A stretch of DNA of 64,000 nt from CAJCIT01 sp963771305 (GTDB lineage Bacteria > Acidobacteriota > Terriglobia > Bryobacterales > Bryobacteraceae). Made by a program: the position numbers and the translations under genes. Location of the stretch: positions 1 through 64,000 of the forward strand of contig CAVYTS010000017.1 of NCBI GenBank assembly GCA_963771305.1, in the 5' to 3' direction. The notes under the pieces were generated by a model. That model was not told the origin of the DNA. It searched no databases and saw only the letters and a program-made list of their open reading frames with translations. This document shows positions 52,567-60,895 of this stretch, one piece after another; within the stretch, counting starts at the first letter, position 1; each line of letters begins with the position of its first letter.

Positions 52567-54573
52567 TTACAACTCAATCGCCATCGATCCGCCGGGTTCA
52601 ATCAGTTTGGAGCTGAGAACCTTGCCGCCAGCAGCCGTCTCAACCCGCAGCTTGTCGCCGGCGCGCGTCACCACCACATCAAAGTCCTTCCCATAGGCGT
52701 GAACCTTATTCAGCCGCATCGAGCCCCAGCCCTTCGGCAGCTGCGGTGTCATGCGAAACGAGTTCAGACCGGTGGGCCGCATGCCAAACAATCCCTCGGT
52801 GTAGATCCGGCAATACAAGGCGCTCTCGGCCGCCAAGTGCCGTTGATTGCCCTCGGGATACGCTTCTACCGGGTAAGGCACGTGTTCACCCAGCAGACGC
52901 CGGTTGGAATAGTAAGTCAGAAATGGCATCGCCCGTTCGGTATCGCCCGCAGCCAAAACGCCGCGCAGCGCATACAGCGTTGACCGGTCCCAGAATGTGC
53001 GCTCGCCAGCCTGCGTGGCCAGCCCGTCCTGTGTCCAGAGCCTGGGGGAAAACAATGCGGCAATCGTTCCTTGCGCCCGGTCATAGATACCCACCGTCAG
53101 CGGAATGCAAATCCAAGCCCGTAAGACCGTGTTGCCTGCGTAATAGCGGTAAGTCTCGAAGCCCTCCACCGTCGCACCGAAGTAACTATCAATCGCCGCT
53201 TGCATGGCTTTGGCCCGCTCCTGATAATTGTCCAGTTCGGATGCCGGCTTCCCCAAGGCCTTGCCCAGGAACACCGCTGAATTCAAAGCGTCGTAGTAGA
53301 GCGACGACGTGCATAAGTTCGCCTTGCCGCTCGGGAAGCGGCCTTCTAGTTCGTCGCTGTCCGATTCCACAACGCCCTGTGCGTTGACCTTCCGCCGGCA
53401 ATACTCCAGGCACCAGTTGATCAATTTCCAAAGCTCTTCGGCGGTGTCGCTCCGGCCGTAGGCCAGAGCGAAGCGTGAAGCTCCGTACGCGATCATTGCC
53501 ATATCGCCGCGGTCTCCAGCGCCATGCCATTCTCCCGTGCCTTCGGCAATAATCGAACTCGGAATAGGCTTGTAGTCCGGATTCATGTACCGGGCGAAAA
53601 GGCGATAGGCGTTAATCGCCGATTCATTCCCAACCGGGTCGCCCAGGTAGGGAAAGAACGGATTCGCATACTCGGCCTGATCATTCGCCCAAATCGCTGC
53701 ATAGTACGACCCCCCGCCCGGACCGTGCATCAGGCCGCCCTTTGTCTCATAAATGCTCTCCGTCGTGCGAATTTTGGCAAACGCAAAGGCTGTGTTCAAC
53801 ACGGGATCCGGCGTCTCAAGTTGCAGCTTCCCCAGAAACTCGTCCACTCTCTCTCGCCTCGCCTTGTCTTCTTCGTCTGCATTCACGGCGATCGGTGCCG
53901 CACCAGACTCCCGGGCACTGAACGCGAGCGTGAAGCCCACGCTTTCTCCGGGCTTCAGCGTCTTCGAGCCTGCGTCAACGACCTGCGCCGTGACGAGATA
54001 TTCCCCCGCCACGCCCCGCGAAGCGCTGGTTCGAACCGTCTTCACCGTGTCCTCGGCTTCCACCGTTGCGGCCTGCGAAGAATGGTTCGTGAAAGTGTAG
54101 CGCTCCAACACCAGCGGCTTGGTGGTGGATGGAAAGATTATCCGCGTCAGCGCGATGTCCCGGTTCTTCCCAAGCAGACTCTCAATTCTGACCAAGCCGC
54201 GAAAGTGAACACGCGTGGTTGTCTCGCTGACCACTGGCTTGCCGTCGATAAAAAACCGCGGCGTCGCATCGGCTGCGAACTTGTAGCTGAGACTCGCATG
54301 CGTGTCATTGGGAATCGTGCGCAGGGAAGGAAAGACCACTTGCCGCGTCAGTACGGTTGAGCCGTCCTCAACCACGCCGTAGGTCAAAATCACTGAAACT
54401 TTGCGGCCACTCATCTCGATCTGGTCCTGGTGCGCATCACCCGCCCGTACATCCCAGGTAATGCCGCCATCGGAATCCACCTTCCACCGGGATTCTTCGG
54501 CCAGAATCGAGCAGGCAGTCAACAGCAGCCCCAGGAGCGAGCGCGCAAGTAGCCGGCTTCGCGATGACAACAT
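52567..54573 (-). CDS. Secreted six-hairpin glycosidase-like protein
   Basis: A 668-residue secreted protein (signal SRLLARSLLGLLLTACSILAEES). The N-terminal 240 residues are a beta sandwich (GITWDVRAGDAHQDQIEMSG, RFFIDGKPVVSETTTRVHFRGLVR). Residues 265-600 form an (alpha/alpha)6 barrel: YYAAIWANDQAEYANPFFPYLGDP with acidic residues, GEWHGAGDRGDMAMIAYGASRFAL, VESDSDELEGRFPSGKANLCTSSLYYDAL, and HVPYPVEAYPEGNQRHLAAESALYCRIYTEG, the usual active-site helices of six-hairpin glycosidases. The C-terminal cap is beta. Substrate is unknown; related enzymes act on rhamnosides or glucans. It seems to be a polysaccharide-degrading gene. Confidence 0.78.
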   Translation of the reverse strand: MLSSRSRLLARSLLGLLLTACSILAEESRWKVDSDGGITWDVRAGDAHQDQIEMSGRKVSVILTYGVVEDGSTVLTRQVVFPSLRTIPNDTHASLSYKFAADATPRFFIDGKPVVSETTTRVHFRGLVRIESLLGKNRDIALTRIIFPSTTKPLVLERYTFTNHSSQAATVEAEDTVKTVRTSASRGVAGEYLVTAQVVDAGSKTLKPGESVGFTLAFSARESGAAPIAVNADEEDKARRERVDEFLGKLQLETPDPVLNTAFAFAKIRTTESIYETKGGLMHGPGGGSYYAAIWANDQAEYANPFFPYLGDPVGNESAINAYRLFARYMNPDYKPIPSSIIAEGTGEWHGAGDRGDMAMIAYGASRFALAYGRSDTAEELWKLINWCLEYCRRKVNAQGVVESDSDELEGRFPSGKANLCTSSLYYDALNSAVFLGKALGKPASELDNYQERAKAMQAAIDSYFGATVEGFETYRYYAGNTVLRAWICIPLTVGIYDRAQGTIAALFSPRLWTQDGLATQAGERTFWDRSTLYALRGVLAAGDTERAMPFLTYYSNRRLLGEHVPYPVEAYPEGNQRHLAAESALYCRIYTEGLFGMRPTGLNSFRMTPQLPKGWGSMRLNKVHAYGKDFDVVVTRAGDKLRVETAAGGKVLSSKLIEPGGSMAIEL

Positions 54574-54692
54574 GAATCGATTCTATGCCGGTCGTTTGAA
54601 ACTCGGACGCTGTCTGGCTTGTGGCCCGGCTAACCAACCTCCATTTCACTCGTCCAAATACCTCATAGAATTGGGAGTGGCATGGAGGCAGC

Positions 54693-55232
54693 ATGCGCAT
54701 CTACTTCGTCCTTCTTTCGGCGCTTATGATTCTGGCGCCTGCGGCCATGCCCCAGGCTTTAGACTGGCCCTCGCAGGCACCGGGCGCCGAGCTACTTAAG
54801 AAGGCGGTCGAGGCGCGCTCAACTCTTTCGCAGGACTCTTCGAATCCCGCTATGGCCGAGCTGCTGAAGGAACTCGCCAGTAGCGGTCTTACCCAAGGCA
54901 GCGCGGCTCCGGCGCAACAGCCGCGTTCCCCACTCTTACAGCCACCACCGATCTCCCCCTGGACCGGGCCGTTTGTCAAGATCGGCCCCTACGGCAATGG
55001 CCTGGACCTCAGCATCCAGCGAAAGGAGCTACTGGGCATATTGCCCAATCCTCCAAAAGCGTGCTCGATTCCGCTGATCGAGGTTCCCGTCGACGGCAGC
55101 TACGATGAGGGTATTCGCATCCCACACAGCAGGCCATCCGCGAGTTCCGGGGATCCGAAGATGGCTGTTCCGCCACCCGCACCCGTCTGCGAAAGCCAGC
55201 CCTCGCTGCAACCGAAGCGAAAGGCCAAATAG
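54693..55232 (+). CDS. Small secreted protein of unknown function
   Basis: A 179-residue protein with a signal (RIYFVLLSALMILAPAAMPQA). The mature part has an amphipathic helix (AELLKKAVEARSTLSQDSS, AELLKELASSGLTQG) and a Pro-rich stretch, then a short conserved-looking core, WTGPFVKIGPYGNGLDLSIQRKELL, CSIPLIEVPVDGS, and a Pro/Ser tail. No family recognised. It has its own place between divergent and parallel neighbours. Coding status rests on the signal, frame length and the lack of an overlapping alternative. Confidence 0.5.
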   Translation: MRIYFVLLSALMILAPAAMPQALDWPSQAPGAELLKKAVEARSTLSQDSSNPAMAELLKELASSGLTQGSAAPAQQPRSPLLQPPPISPWTGPFVKIGPYGNGLDLSIQRKELLGILPNPPKACSIPLIEVPVDGSYDEGIRIPHSRPSASSGDPKMAVPPPAPVCESQPSLQPKRKAK

Positions 55233-55288
55233 CGGGTAGTCCGGCTTCTCCGAATTCCCCGGAGAGAACTGCGTCATCCTAGCTGAGT

Positions 55289-56074
55289 ATGGCTACGTCG
55301 ACCAAATCAGTCCCCGCAAAGAAAGCCCCTCCACGCAAGCCGAAAGCCGAGTCCGTTCAGCCCGGCTCGGGCGCGTTCGCTGGCTTCTCTAAGCAAGGCC
55401 TGCAGTTCCTGCGCGACTTGAAGAAAAACCAGGATCGCGACTGGTTCCGCGAGCGCAAAGAAATCTATGAGCAGTTCGTCCGCCAGCCAATGGAGGCGTT
55501 GGTCCTCGAAGCATCCGCCGCCTGCCGCAAACAGGGATTCCCGCTCTTCGCCAAAGAGAAATCGCCGGTGATGCGTGTCTATCGCGACATCCGGTTTAGT
55601 CCGAATAAGGATCCCTTCAACACCCACGTCGGCGCCGGCCTGAAGCGCACGCCTGGCAAAGAAGGCTTTGGCGAGGTCTATATCCACGTCTCGCCGGAGT
55701 CTTCGTTTATCGCCGCGGGTTTCTGGATGCCGGAACGGCCTTTTCTGAACGCCTGGCGAAAGGAGATGGACCGCGACCCTAAGAAGTTCCGAGCCCTATT
55801 AGCGCACCTGAAGAAGCACGGCTTCGAACTCGGGCGCGAGCGGCCGCTCGTGCGGTTGCCCCGCGGCTTTGAAGCCCACCAGGGCTCGGACCTCGAAGAG
55901 CACTTCAAGCTCATTTCTTATGTGATCCACGGGCCCCTCTCGGCGCCTGAGTACGGTTCACCGAAGTTGCTCAGCTCGGTTGTTGAGTTCGCGCTGATCA
56001 GCCAGCCGCTGCTTGAATACGGCTGGGCTTTGAACCACCAGCCGCCGCGCGATCCCCTCGGCGTCGAATGGTAG
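55289..56074 (+). CDS. DUF2461 family protein
   Basis: A 261-residue cytoplasmic protein. After a Lys/Pro-rich start of 35 residues the DUF2461 core runs: FSKQGLQFLRDLKKNQDRDWFRERKEIYEQFVRQPMEAL, RDIRFSPNKDPFNTHVGAGLKR, VYIHVSPESSFIAAGFWMPERP, LNAWRKEMDRDPKKFRALL, and LEEHFKLISYVIHGPLS. This is the conserved family with the IRFSPNKDPF motif. Its biochemical role is unknown. It is near, but not coupled with, a small TPR gene on the opposite strand. Confidence 0.9.
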   Translation: MATSTKSVPAKKAPPRKPKAESVQPGSGAFAGFSKQGLQFLRDLKKNQDRDWFRERKEIYEQFVRQPMEALVLEASAACRKQGFPLFAKEKSPVMRVYRDIRFSPNKDPFNTHVGAGLKRTPGKEGFGEVYIHVSPESSFIAAGFWMPERPFLNAWRKEMDRDPKKFRALLAHLKKHGFELGRERPLVRLPRGFEAHQGSDLEEHFKLISYVIHGPLSAPEYGSPKLLSSVVEFALISQPLLEYGWALNHQPPRDPLGVEW

Positions 56075-56080
56075 AAATTC

Positions 56081-56407
56081 CTAAACCGGAAGCAGACTGA
56101 GTGCAGCTTCGATTTCCGCGTGGGTGTGGCTGTCGCCGTTGCGCTTGGTCGCCACTAAGCCGGCTTCGTAGAGTTCCTTCGCCTCTTCGACTCGCCCCTG
56201 TTTCTCCAGCGCCTGGCCGCCATGGTAATACGCTGCCGCGTAGTTTTCATCCTGCGCCAGCAACGCTTTGTATTCGATGATGGCCTGCTCGTAGTTTCCG
56301 CTGTTCGCATATTCCATCGCCAATCCGTAGCGGGCGAAGCTGTTCTTCGGATCCTGTTCCACCATCTGCTGAAGAATTTCGACACGATTCGTAGCCATAG
56401 AGTGCAT
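56081..56407 (-). CDS. Small TPR protein
   Basis: A 108-residue protein with three TPR units: RVEILQQMVEQDPKNSFARYGLAMEYANSG, NYEQAIIEYKALLAQDENYAAAYYHGGQALEKQG, and RVEEAKELYEAGLVATKRNGDSHTHAEIEAAL. TPR helices mediate protein contacts. It ends only 7 bases from the stop of the opposite-strand DUF2461 gene, so their ends are convergent. It has no signal or membrane segment, so it is cytoplasmic. The frame is well supported, though the partner is unknown. Confidence 0.8.
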   Translation of the reverse strand: MHSMATNRVEILQQMVEQDPKNSFARYGLAMEYANSGNYEQAIIEYKALLAQDENYAAAYYHGGQALEKQGRVEEAKELYEAGLVATKRNGDSHTHAEIEAALSLLPV

Positions 56408-56475
56408 TGTCCCAGACCTTCGCGGGTTTGCTGAATCTCAGCACCTCTCTCAGCGTGAGCGGCCGATGCCCGCAT

Positions 56476-56533
56476 GTAATCGAAGTGGGACGGGTCCCCA
56501 GACCCGCGCAGGGCGCCTACGCCCGGCTCTCCG
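56476..56533. repeat. 58-bp dispersed hairpin repeat, copy 2
   Basis: GTAATCGAAGTGGGACGGGTCCCC and the two GC-rich hairpins. It matches 39944-40001 at 54 of 58 positions. Both copies lie in intergenic DNA next to gene ends, as expected of REP-type repeats. Confidence 0.85.
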
Positions 56534-56578
56534 AATAATGTGTAAGCCCGGCGAATACCTCAGCCTTCTTAACGTTCT

Positions 56579-57976
56579 TTAAGCCGTCAGCTGCCTCGAG
56601 TTCCGCGACCAGGCGATCAGCAAGGCGATGGCGATTCCAATCAGGGCCAACGAAAGGCCCAGCCATAGACCCACCACACCCCAGCCGGCCGTAAAGCACA
56701 GGACATAACCAAGCGGTAAGCCGAACACCCAATAGCCGAGCAGATTGACGATCATCGCCGTGCGAGTGTTGCCGAGCCCGCGCAGCGCACCGGTCGCCAC
56801 CACCTGCATGCCGTCGAACAACTGGAAGAGCGCAGCCATTGCGAGCAACCCGACGCCTACTTCAATAACCCGGACGTCTGGCGTGGTGGCCCGCAGAATG
56901 GGTCGCGGAACGGTAAGGAACGCGATTGCCGCGCACGTCATGAACGCCACGCCAATTGAAATTGCGATCCATCCCGCCCGCCGGGCCACATCGAAGTGTC
57001 GCCGGCCCACCGCGTGCCCCACCATAACCGCCGCTGCCGATGAGACTCCTAACGGAACCATGTACGTGACGGAAGCGCAATTCAAAGCGATCTGGTGCGC
57101 AGCCAGCGAGGCGGCATCCAGCCTGGCGGCGAGAATTGTTGCCGCACCAAATGCCCCAACCTCCAAAGAAATCTGCGAGGCAGCCGGAATGCCCAGCCCG
57201 ATCAACCGCACAAATCGGGCCCATTCAAAGCGTGGAAACTCGTGGAACAAACCCGCCCCGTTCTTCCGGTCGGCATGCCAGATGAAGAACCCCAGCACCG
57301 CTGCCATGTAAACGCGCGATGCGGCGGTCGACCACCCCGAGCCCGTAACCCCCATCGCTGGAAGCCCGAGCTTGCCGTAAATGAGGAGCCAGTTTCCCGC
57401 TACGTTGATGAGGTTCGCCGATATCAGCACGAATGTTACGGGCTTCACCAGACCGATGCCCTGGAGATACCGCCGGAATGCCGCATACAGCAACAGCGGC
57501 AGCGTACCCCAGCTGAGGGCCGACAAGAACGGCCTCACTCCGCCACGCACTGCCGGGTTGACACCCCATAGGGTCAGCAGCGGCGGCAAGAGCCAAAGGA
57601 CGCCCATGAGAATCGGAGACAGGATGACCGCGAGATAGATGCCTTGTCGGAGTGATCGCTGGCAGTCCCTCAGGTCACCAGCCCCGTAAGCTTGTGCGAC
57701 CAGCGTGTCGAGCCCCAGAAACAAACCGAGTCCGAACAAGACGAGCGAATAGAACAGCGCGTTGCCTAGGCTGACCACCCCGATCGCCTCCGCTCCCAGT
57801 CGCCCCACCATGATCGTGTCCACGATTCCCATCGCCATCCAGCCCAGCTCCGAAAGCACAACAGGTACTGCGAGTTTCAGCATCAGGCGGAACTCCCGCA
57901 ACACAATCGGACGCACCAGCGGATGCGAAGATGGGTTGGCGCGAGGCACAGTCTTTCCAGTATGAAGCGTGGCCAA
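56579..57976 (-). CDS. MATE-family multidrug efflux transporter
   Basis: A 465-residue inner-membrane protein with twelve hydrophobic segments. Landmarks of MATE: LAVPVVLSELGWMAMGIVDTIMVGRLGAEAIGVVSLGNALF, FLGLDTLVAQAYGAGD and the second half repeat LGIPAASQISLEVGAFGAATILAARLDAASLAAHQIALNCASVTYMVPLGVSSAAAVMVGHAVGR. These are the two six-helix bundles. It exports cationic compounds by sodium or proton exchange. Upstream is a small membrane gene on the opposite strand. No regulatory gene nearby. Confidence 0.92.
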   Translation of the reverse strand: MATLHTGKTVPRANPSSHPLVRPIVLREFRLMLKLAVPVVLSELGWMAMGIVDTIMVGRLGAEAIGVVSLGNALFYSLVLFGLGLFLGLDTLVAQAYGAGDLRDCQRSLRQGIYLAVILSPILMGVLWLLPPLLTLWGVNPAVRGGVRPFLSALSWGTLPLLLYAAFRRYLQGIGLVKPVTFVLISANLINVAGNWLLIYGKLGLPAMGVTGSGWSTAASRVYMAAVLGFFIWHADRKNGAGLFHEFPRFEWARFVRLIGLGIPAASQISLEVGAFGAATILAARLDAASLAAHQIALNCASVTYMVPLGVSSAAAVMVGHAVGRRHFDVARRAGWIAISIGVAFMTCAAIAFLTVPRPILRATTPDVRVIEVGVGLLAMAALFQLFDGMQVVATGALRGLGNTRTAMIVNLLGYWVFGLPLGYVLCFTAGWGVVGLWLGLSLALIGIAIALLIAWSRNSRQLTA

Positions 57977-58064
57977 CTGCTCGAACCGCTAGTAAACGGT
58001 TGGAGGCTGCTTTGATAATCGGATGGTCGGAAGGCATTCAAAGTAGCCCACAACCGGATTCCTT

Positions 58065-58282
58065 ATGACAACCAAGCAGAAAACCATCGGCGGTATCGGC
58101 TACGCGGTCTCTGGATTTCTGCTTATGTTTGCCCTTGGAATTGACTTCGATGATGCGAAATGGCCGCTGTTCAACAGTTGGGCGCTCGCCCACGGCTCCA
58201 CGGCTCGTTCATTTTGGCCTGGCCGCTGCTGACGCTGATCTGCTTCGTCGTACATCGCGTGGTCGAAAAGCATTCAAAGTAG
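58065..58282 (+). pseudogene. Small two-helix membrane protein split by an 8-bp tandem duplication
   Basis: MTTKQKTIGGIGYAVSGFLLMFALGIDFDDAKWPLFN begins at 58065. At 58190-58205 CCACGGCT is repeated twice in tandem, shifting the frame so that the protein ends early at PGRC. Removing one copy gives AHGSFILAWPLLTLICFVVHRVVEKHSK and a protein of about 69 residues with two membrane helices. This is a typical replication-slippage mutation. A similar GTCG-AA-GCATTCAAAGTAG tail is at 58026-58045, so an older copy may have been next to it. Confidence 0.7.
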
Positions 58283-58391
58283 CCTATTACCAATGAACCG
58301 TTGGTAAACCCGGTTGGTTGCAATTCAGCCCTCCGGCTTGCTAAACTAACGGTTTCGGTACCTGGAACGGTCCAGGGAGGAGTCTGTCTCA

Positions 58392-58598
58392 ATGGCGAAA
58401 GTATGTGAAGTCTGCGGTCGCGGGCCGCAATTCGGCAATAAAGTGAGTCACGCCCATAACGTGACCAAGCGGCGCTGGAACCTGAACCTCCAATCGGTTC
58501 ATGCTCTTGTGAAGGGCGCGGGAAAACGGATCCGCGTCTGCACCAGCTGTATCCGCGATGGTAAGGTTCAAAAAGCGCCCGTCAAGTCCGCCGCCTAG
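58392..58598 (+). CDS. rpmB: 50S ribosomal protein L28
   Basis: A 68-residue ribosomal protein: MAKVCEVCGRGPQFGNKVSHAHNVTKRRWNLNLQ, then RIRVCTSCIRDGKVQKAP. Two CxxC pairs make it the zinc-binding (C+) form of L28. It sits in the 50S subunit near the E site. The start has a GGAGG at 58376-58380, about 11 bases upstream. It has no operon partner here; a hairpin terminator follows. Confidence 0.95.
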   Translation: MAKVCEVCGRGPQFGNKVSHAHNVTKRRWNLNLQSVHALVKGAGKRIRVCTSCIRDGKVQKAPVKSAA

Positions 58599-59250
58599 TT
58601 CCAACTCGGTGCCAATTCGTTCGTGACGCGGGCGGCTTTCTGGCCGCCTTTTTCGTGGTGGTTCCTGACCTTGACTTCGAATCACAGGCAGCGGTCCGTA
58701 ATTAATCCCACAGAATCAGCACTTTCGGCGGACTTGTTTTCTGAGCTTGTTAGATGGGTCGCATCCTGGTGTGGGGATGGTCGCCGGAAATGGCTCCGTT
58801 TTTCGTTTGCGTGTGGGGCAGGCTGCCAACAGAGCTGCAGGGATCGATTTTAACTAGATCTCGTTAAGTCCTTATCTGTTAATAATTTGAGTTCGAATGC
58901 ACAGAGTGGCTGACGCCGCTTCTGAACCTCAGGCAGTTCGTTTCGCAAAAACGGCCACGCCTCCCTTATCCGGTCTCGTCGCCACCGCGCTGCTTCTCTC
59001 AAGGAGCGACAAGCAGCGATATCTTATTTATTTATCAGAGATTTGAGTTCGAACGCGCCGTCCCGTGCGGTGCTGGCCTAAGGTCCAGTTTCGCGACTTC
59101 GGTCTTGTTGCTACTCTGTTCATGGCAGATTCGGCTTCGTTCTTTCCGGCGGTCGGTTGGCACGGCAACCAAGGTTCGTTTCTAATCTCTGCCGGCAATT
59201 CGATTTTTCGGGTTGCGTTCAGCCACGACGACTCGGCAAGATGGCTACTT
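58599..59250. other. Intergenic between rpmB and the FAH-family gene
   Basis: About 650 bases. It begins with the rpmB terminator, and the rest is free of plausible genes. The phrase ATTTGAGTTCGAA occurs at 58887-58899 and again at 59040-59052, both after A/T-rich runs, so it may be two related promoter-like or repeat segments. No protein frame here shows a family match. Confidence 0.4.
58631..58653 (+). terminator. Rho-independent terminator after rpmB
   Basis: GGCGGC and GCCGCC form a 6-bp stem with a 6-base loop, followed by five T. It lies 33 bases past the rpmB stop. Confidence 0.8.
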
Positions 59251-60108
59251 ATGCGTTTCGTTACGTTTGTTCAAGGTGAATCGGAATCTCAGGGCCGCCC
59301 AGGCGTCGTGGCGTCCGGCGACTCGGTTGTCGACCTGTCCCCACTCGGCTTTTCGTTTCTGCTGGAAGTGATCGAAGCCGGTGCCGCTGGTCTCGAAAAA
59401 GTCGCTGCCTACCTTCCTTCCCAGGCTGGCACACCTCTGGTTCAGGTGCGGCTCAAGGCACCTATTCCGAAACCGCGTAAGTTCATCTGCGTCGGATTGA
59501 ACTATCGAGATCACGCCGAGGAGACTGGTCAGGAAATCCCACAGGTCCCGACCATTTTCAATAAATTCGCGACGGCCGTGATCGCGCCGGGCGAGCCAAT
59601 CATCCTGCCCAAGGTCTCAACCTCGCCGGATTACGAGGCCGAATTCGCCTTTGTCATCGGCAAGGGTGGCCGCCATGTGGCGCCTGAAAACTGGGCCGAT
59701 CATGTCTTCGGCTACACCATCGTCAACGATGTGAGCGCTCGCGACTATCAGCGGGCAACCAGCCAGTGGCTCATGGGCAAGACCTTCGATACCTTTGCGC
59801 CCATTGGGCCTTGGATCGTGACGAAAGACGAAATCGCCAATCCGCACGCCCTCGACATACGTATGGTCATCAATGGTGAAGTGATGCAGGATTCCAATAC
59901 AAAGCACCTGATCTTCAAGATCCCAGAACTGATCGCGTACTTGTCCAGCGTATTCACTCTGGAGCCGGGCGACATCGTCTCCACAGGAACACCGTCTGGC
60001 GTGGGCGCGGCGCGAAAGCCCCCGCGCTGGTTGCGACCCGGGGATGACCTGAGGGTGGTAATACCGGCCATCGGCGAGCTGCGTAATCCGGTTATCGCCG
60101 AACCGTAA
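59251..60108 (+). CDS. Fumarylacetoacetate hydrolase family protein
   Basis: A 285-residue protein from the ATG at 59251; an upstream frame start at 59065 would add a run of unlike residues. The FAH fold is clear: KFICVGLNYRDHAEETGQEIP, SPDYEAEFAFVIGKGGRH (Asp and Glu metal ligands), YTIVNDVSARDYQ, GKTFDTFAPIGPWIV, DIRMVINGEVMQDSNTKHLIF and GDIVSTGTPSGVG. The family hydrolyses C-C bonds in acylpyruvates and related acids, or acts as a 2-keto-3-deoxy acid dehydratase. The exact substrate is not clear. It is near the end of an ordinary gene stretch. Confidence 0.9.
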   Translation: MRFVTFVQGESESQGRPGVVASGDSVVDLSPLGFSFLLEVIEAGAAGLEKVAAYLPSQAGTPLVQVRLKAPIPKPRKFICVGLNYRDHAEETGQEIPQVPTIFNKFATAVIAPGEPIILPKVSTSPDYEAEFAFVIGKGGRHVAPENWADHVFGYTIVNDVSARDYQRATSQWLMGKTFDTFAPIGPWIVTKDEIANPHALDIRMVINGEVMQDSNTKHLIFKIPELIAYLSSVFTLEPGDIVSTGTPSGVGAARKPPRWLRPGDDLRVVIPAIGELRNPVIAEP

Positions 60109-60408
60109 CCGCTCGAGGTTGGAGAGCGAACAAGTTGGGCAGTTTATGTTTTGGATCGAAGTTCTAGTACGTTTTTACTAGAAACGAGTCGCGTAACCAA
60201 CCGTCAATCGAAGTACGCCTGATGAATTGGTGCTGAATCACTTTGCCAGGCGATAAGAAAAGTTGCTGCAACCCCGGGGATTGTTGTAGCATCTCATGAC
60301 GCTGATGGGTGTTTGAATTGAAGATTATTGCAGCGAACGGAGCCTCGACAACGTCAAACATTGGCAAGGAAGCGAGACCCGAAACAAAAGTGAGTGGAGA
60401 AGAATAAA
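60109..60408. other. Upstream region of the TraR/DksA gene
   Basis: About 300 bases, no gene. It has an inverted CTAGTA-CGTTTT-TACTAG palindrome at about 60,164-60,181 and A/T-rich runs before the DksA-like start. It probably holds that gene's promoter and the terminator-like sequence of the gene before it. Confidence 0.4.
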
Positions 60409-60795
60409 ATGACAAACCAAGAAATCAAAAACTATAAGCGGGTGCTCGAAGCCAAGCGTAAAGAACTGTTGCCAACTTCTGCGGACCGCGAAGAAATCCA
60501 AATCGAAAAAGCAGCCGATGAGTTCGATCAGTTGCAACTGGCAATGAATCGCGAACTGGCAATCTGCAATCTGGACCGCGAGGCAAGTTTGCTCCGGAGC
60601 GTGGAAGCCGCACTCGGACGCATCAAGAACGGGCATTTTGGAACCTGCTTGCTATGCGAGGAAGACATTCCTGAGAAGCGTCTGAAGGCACTGCCGTGGG
60701 CTGCTTACTGTGTACCCTGCCAGGAACTGCTGGATCAGCAGAAGGCTGACGGGCAGATCAACGAAGAGCACGAAGAGGCCTTCGCAGCCGCGTAA
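60409..60795 (+). CDS. TraR/DksA-family zinc-finger transcription regulator
   Basis: A 128-residue protein from the ATG at 60409, with GGAGAA at 60397-60402; an in-frame GTG at 60394 would put the site inside the coding sequence. The long N-terminal coiled coil reaches through YKRVLEAKRKELL to LDREASLLRSVEAALGRIKNGHFG. The C4 zinc finger follows: GTCLLCEEDIPEKRLKALPWAAYCVPCQELLD. DksA-type proteins bind RNA polymerase through the secondary channel and, with ppGpp, tune rRNA and stress promoters. The two coiled-coil tip acidic residues typical of DksA are not obvious here. Confidence 0.9.
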   Translation: MTNQEIKNYKRVLEAKRKELLPTSADREEIQIEKAADEFDQLQLAMNRELAICNLDREASLLRSVEAALGRIKNGHFGTCLLCEEDIPEKRLKALPWAAYCVPCQELLDQQKADGQINEEHEEAFAAA

Positions 60796-60817
60796 TACCG
60801 ACGCAATCCCAAAAAAG

Positions 60818-60852
60818 GTGCCGGGCTCTTTCGAGTTTCCGGCACTTTTTCT
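60818..60852 (+). terminator. Rho-independent terminator after the TraR/DksA gene
   Basis: GTGCCGG and CCGGCAC form a 7-bp stem (58 percent GC loop) preceded by six A and followed by TTTTTCTTTT. It sits 23 bases past the stop. Confidence 0.85.
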
Positions 60853-60895
60853 TTTCAGCGTAGCTCCAGTAGAGCCTCGCGAGACAATAGGGCAA

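Noticed and set aside
58623..58853. 76-residue frame after rpmB
   Set aside because: It starts inside the rpmB terminator region and has no family match.
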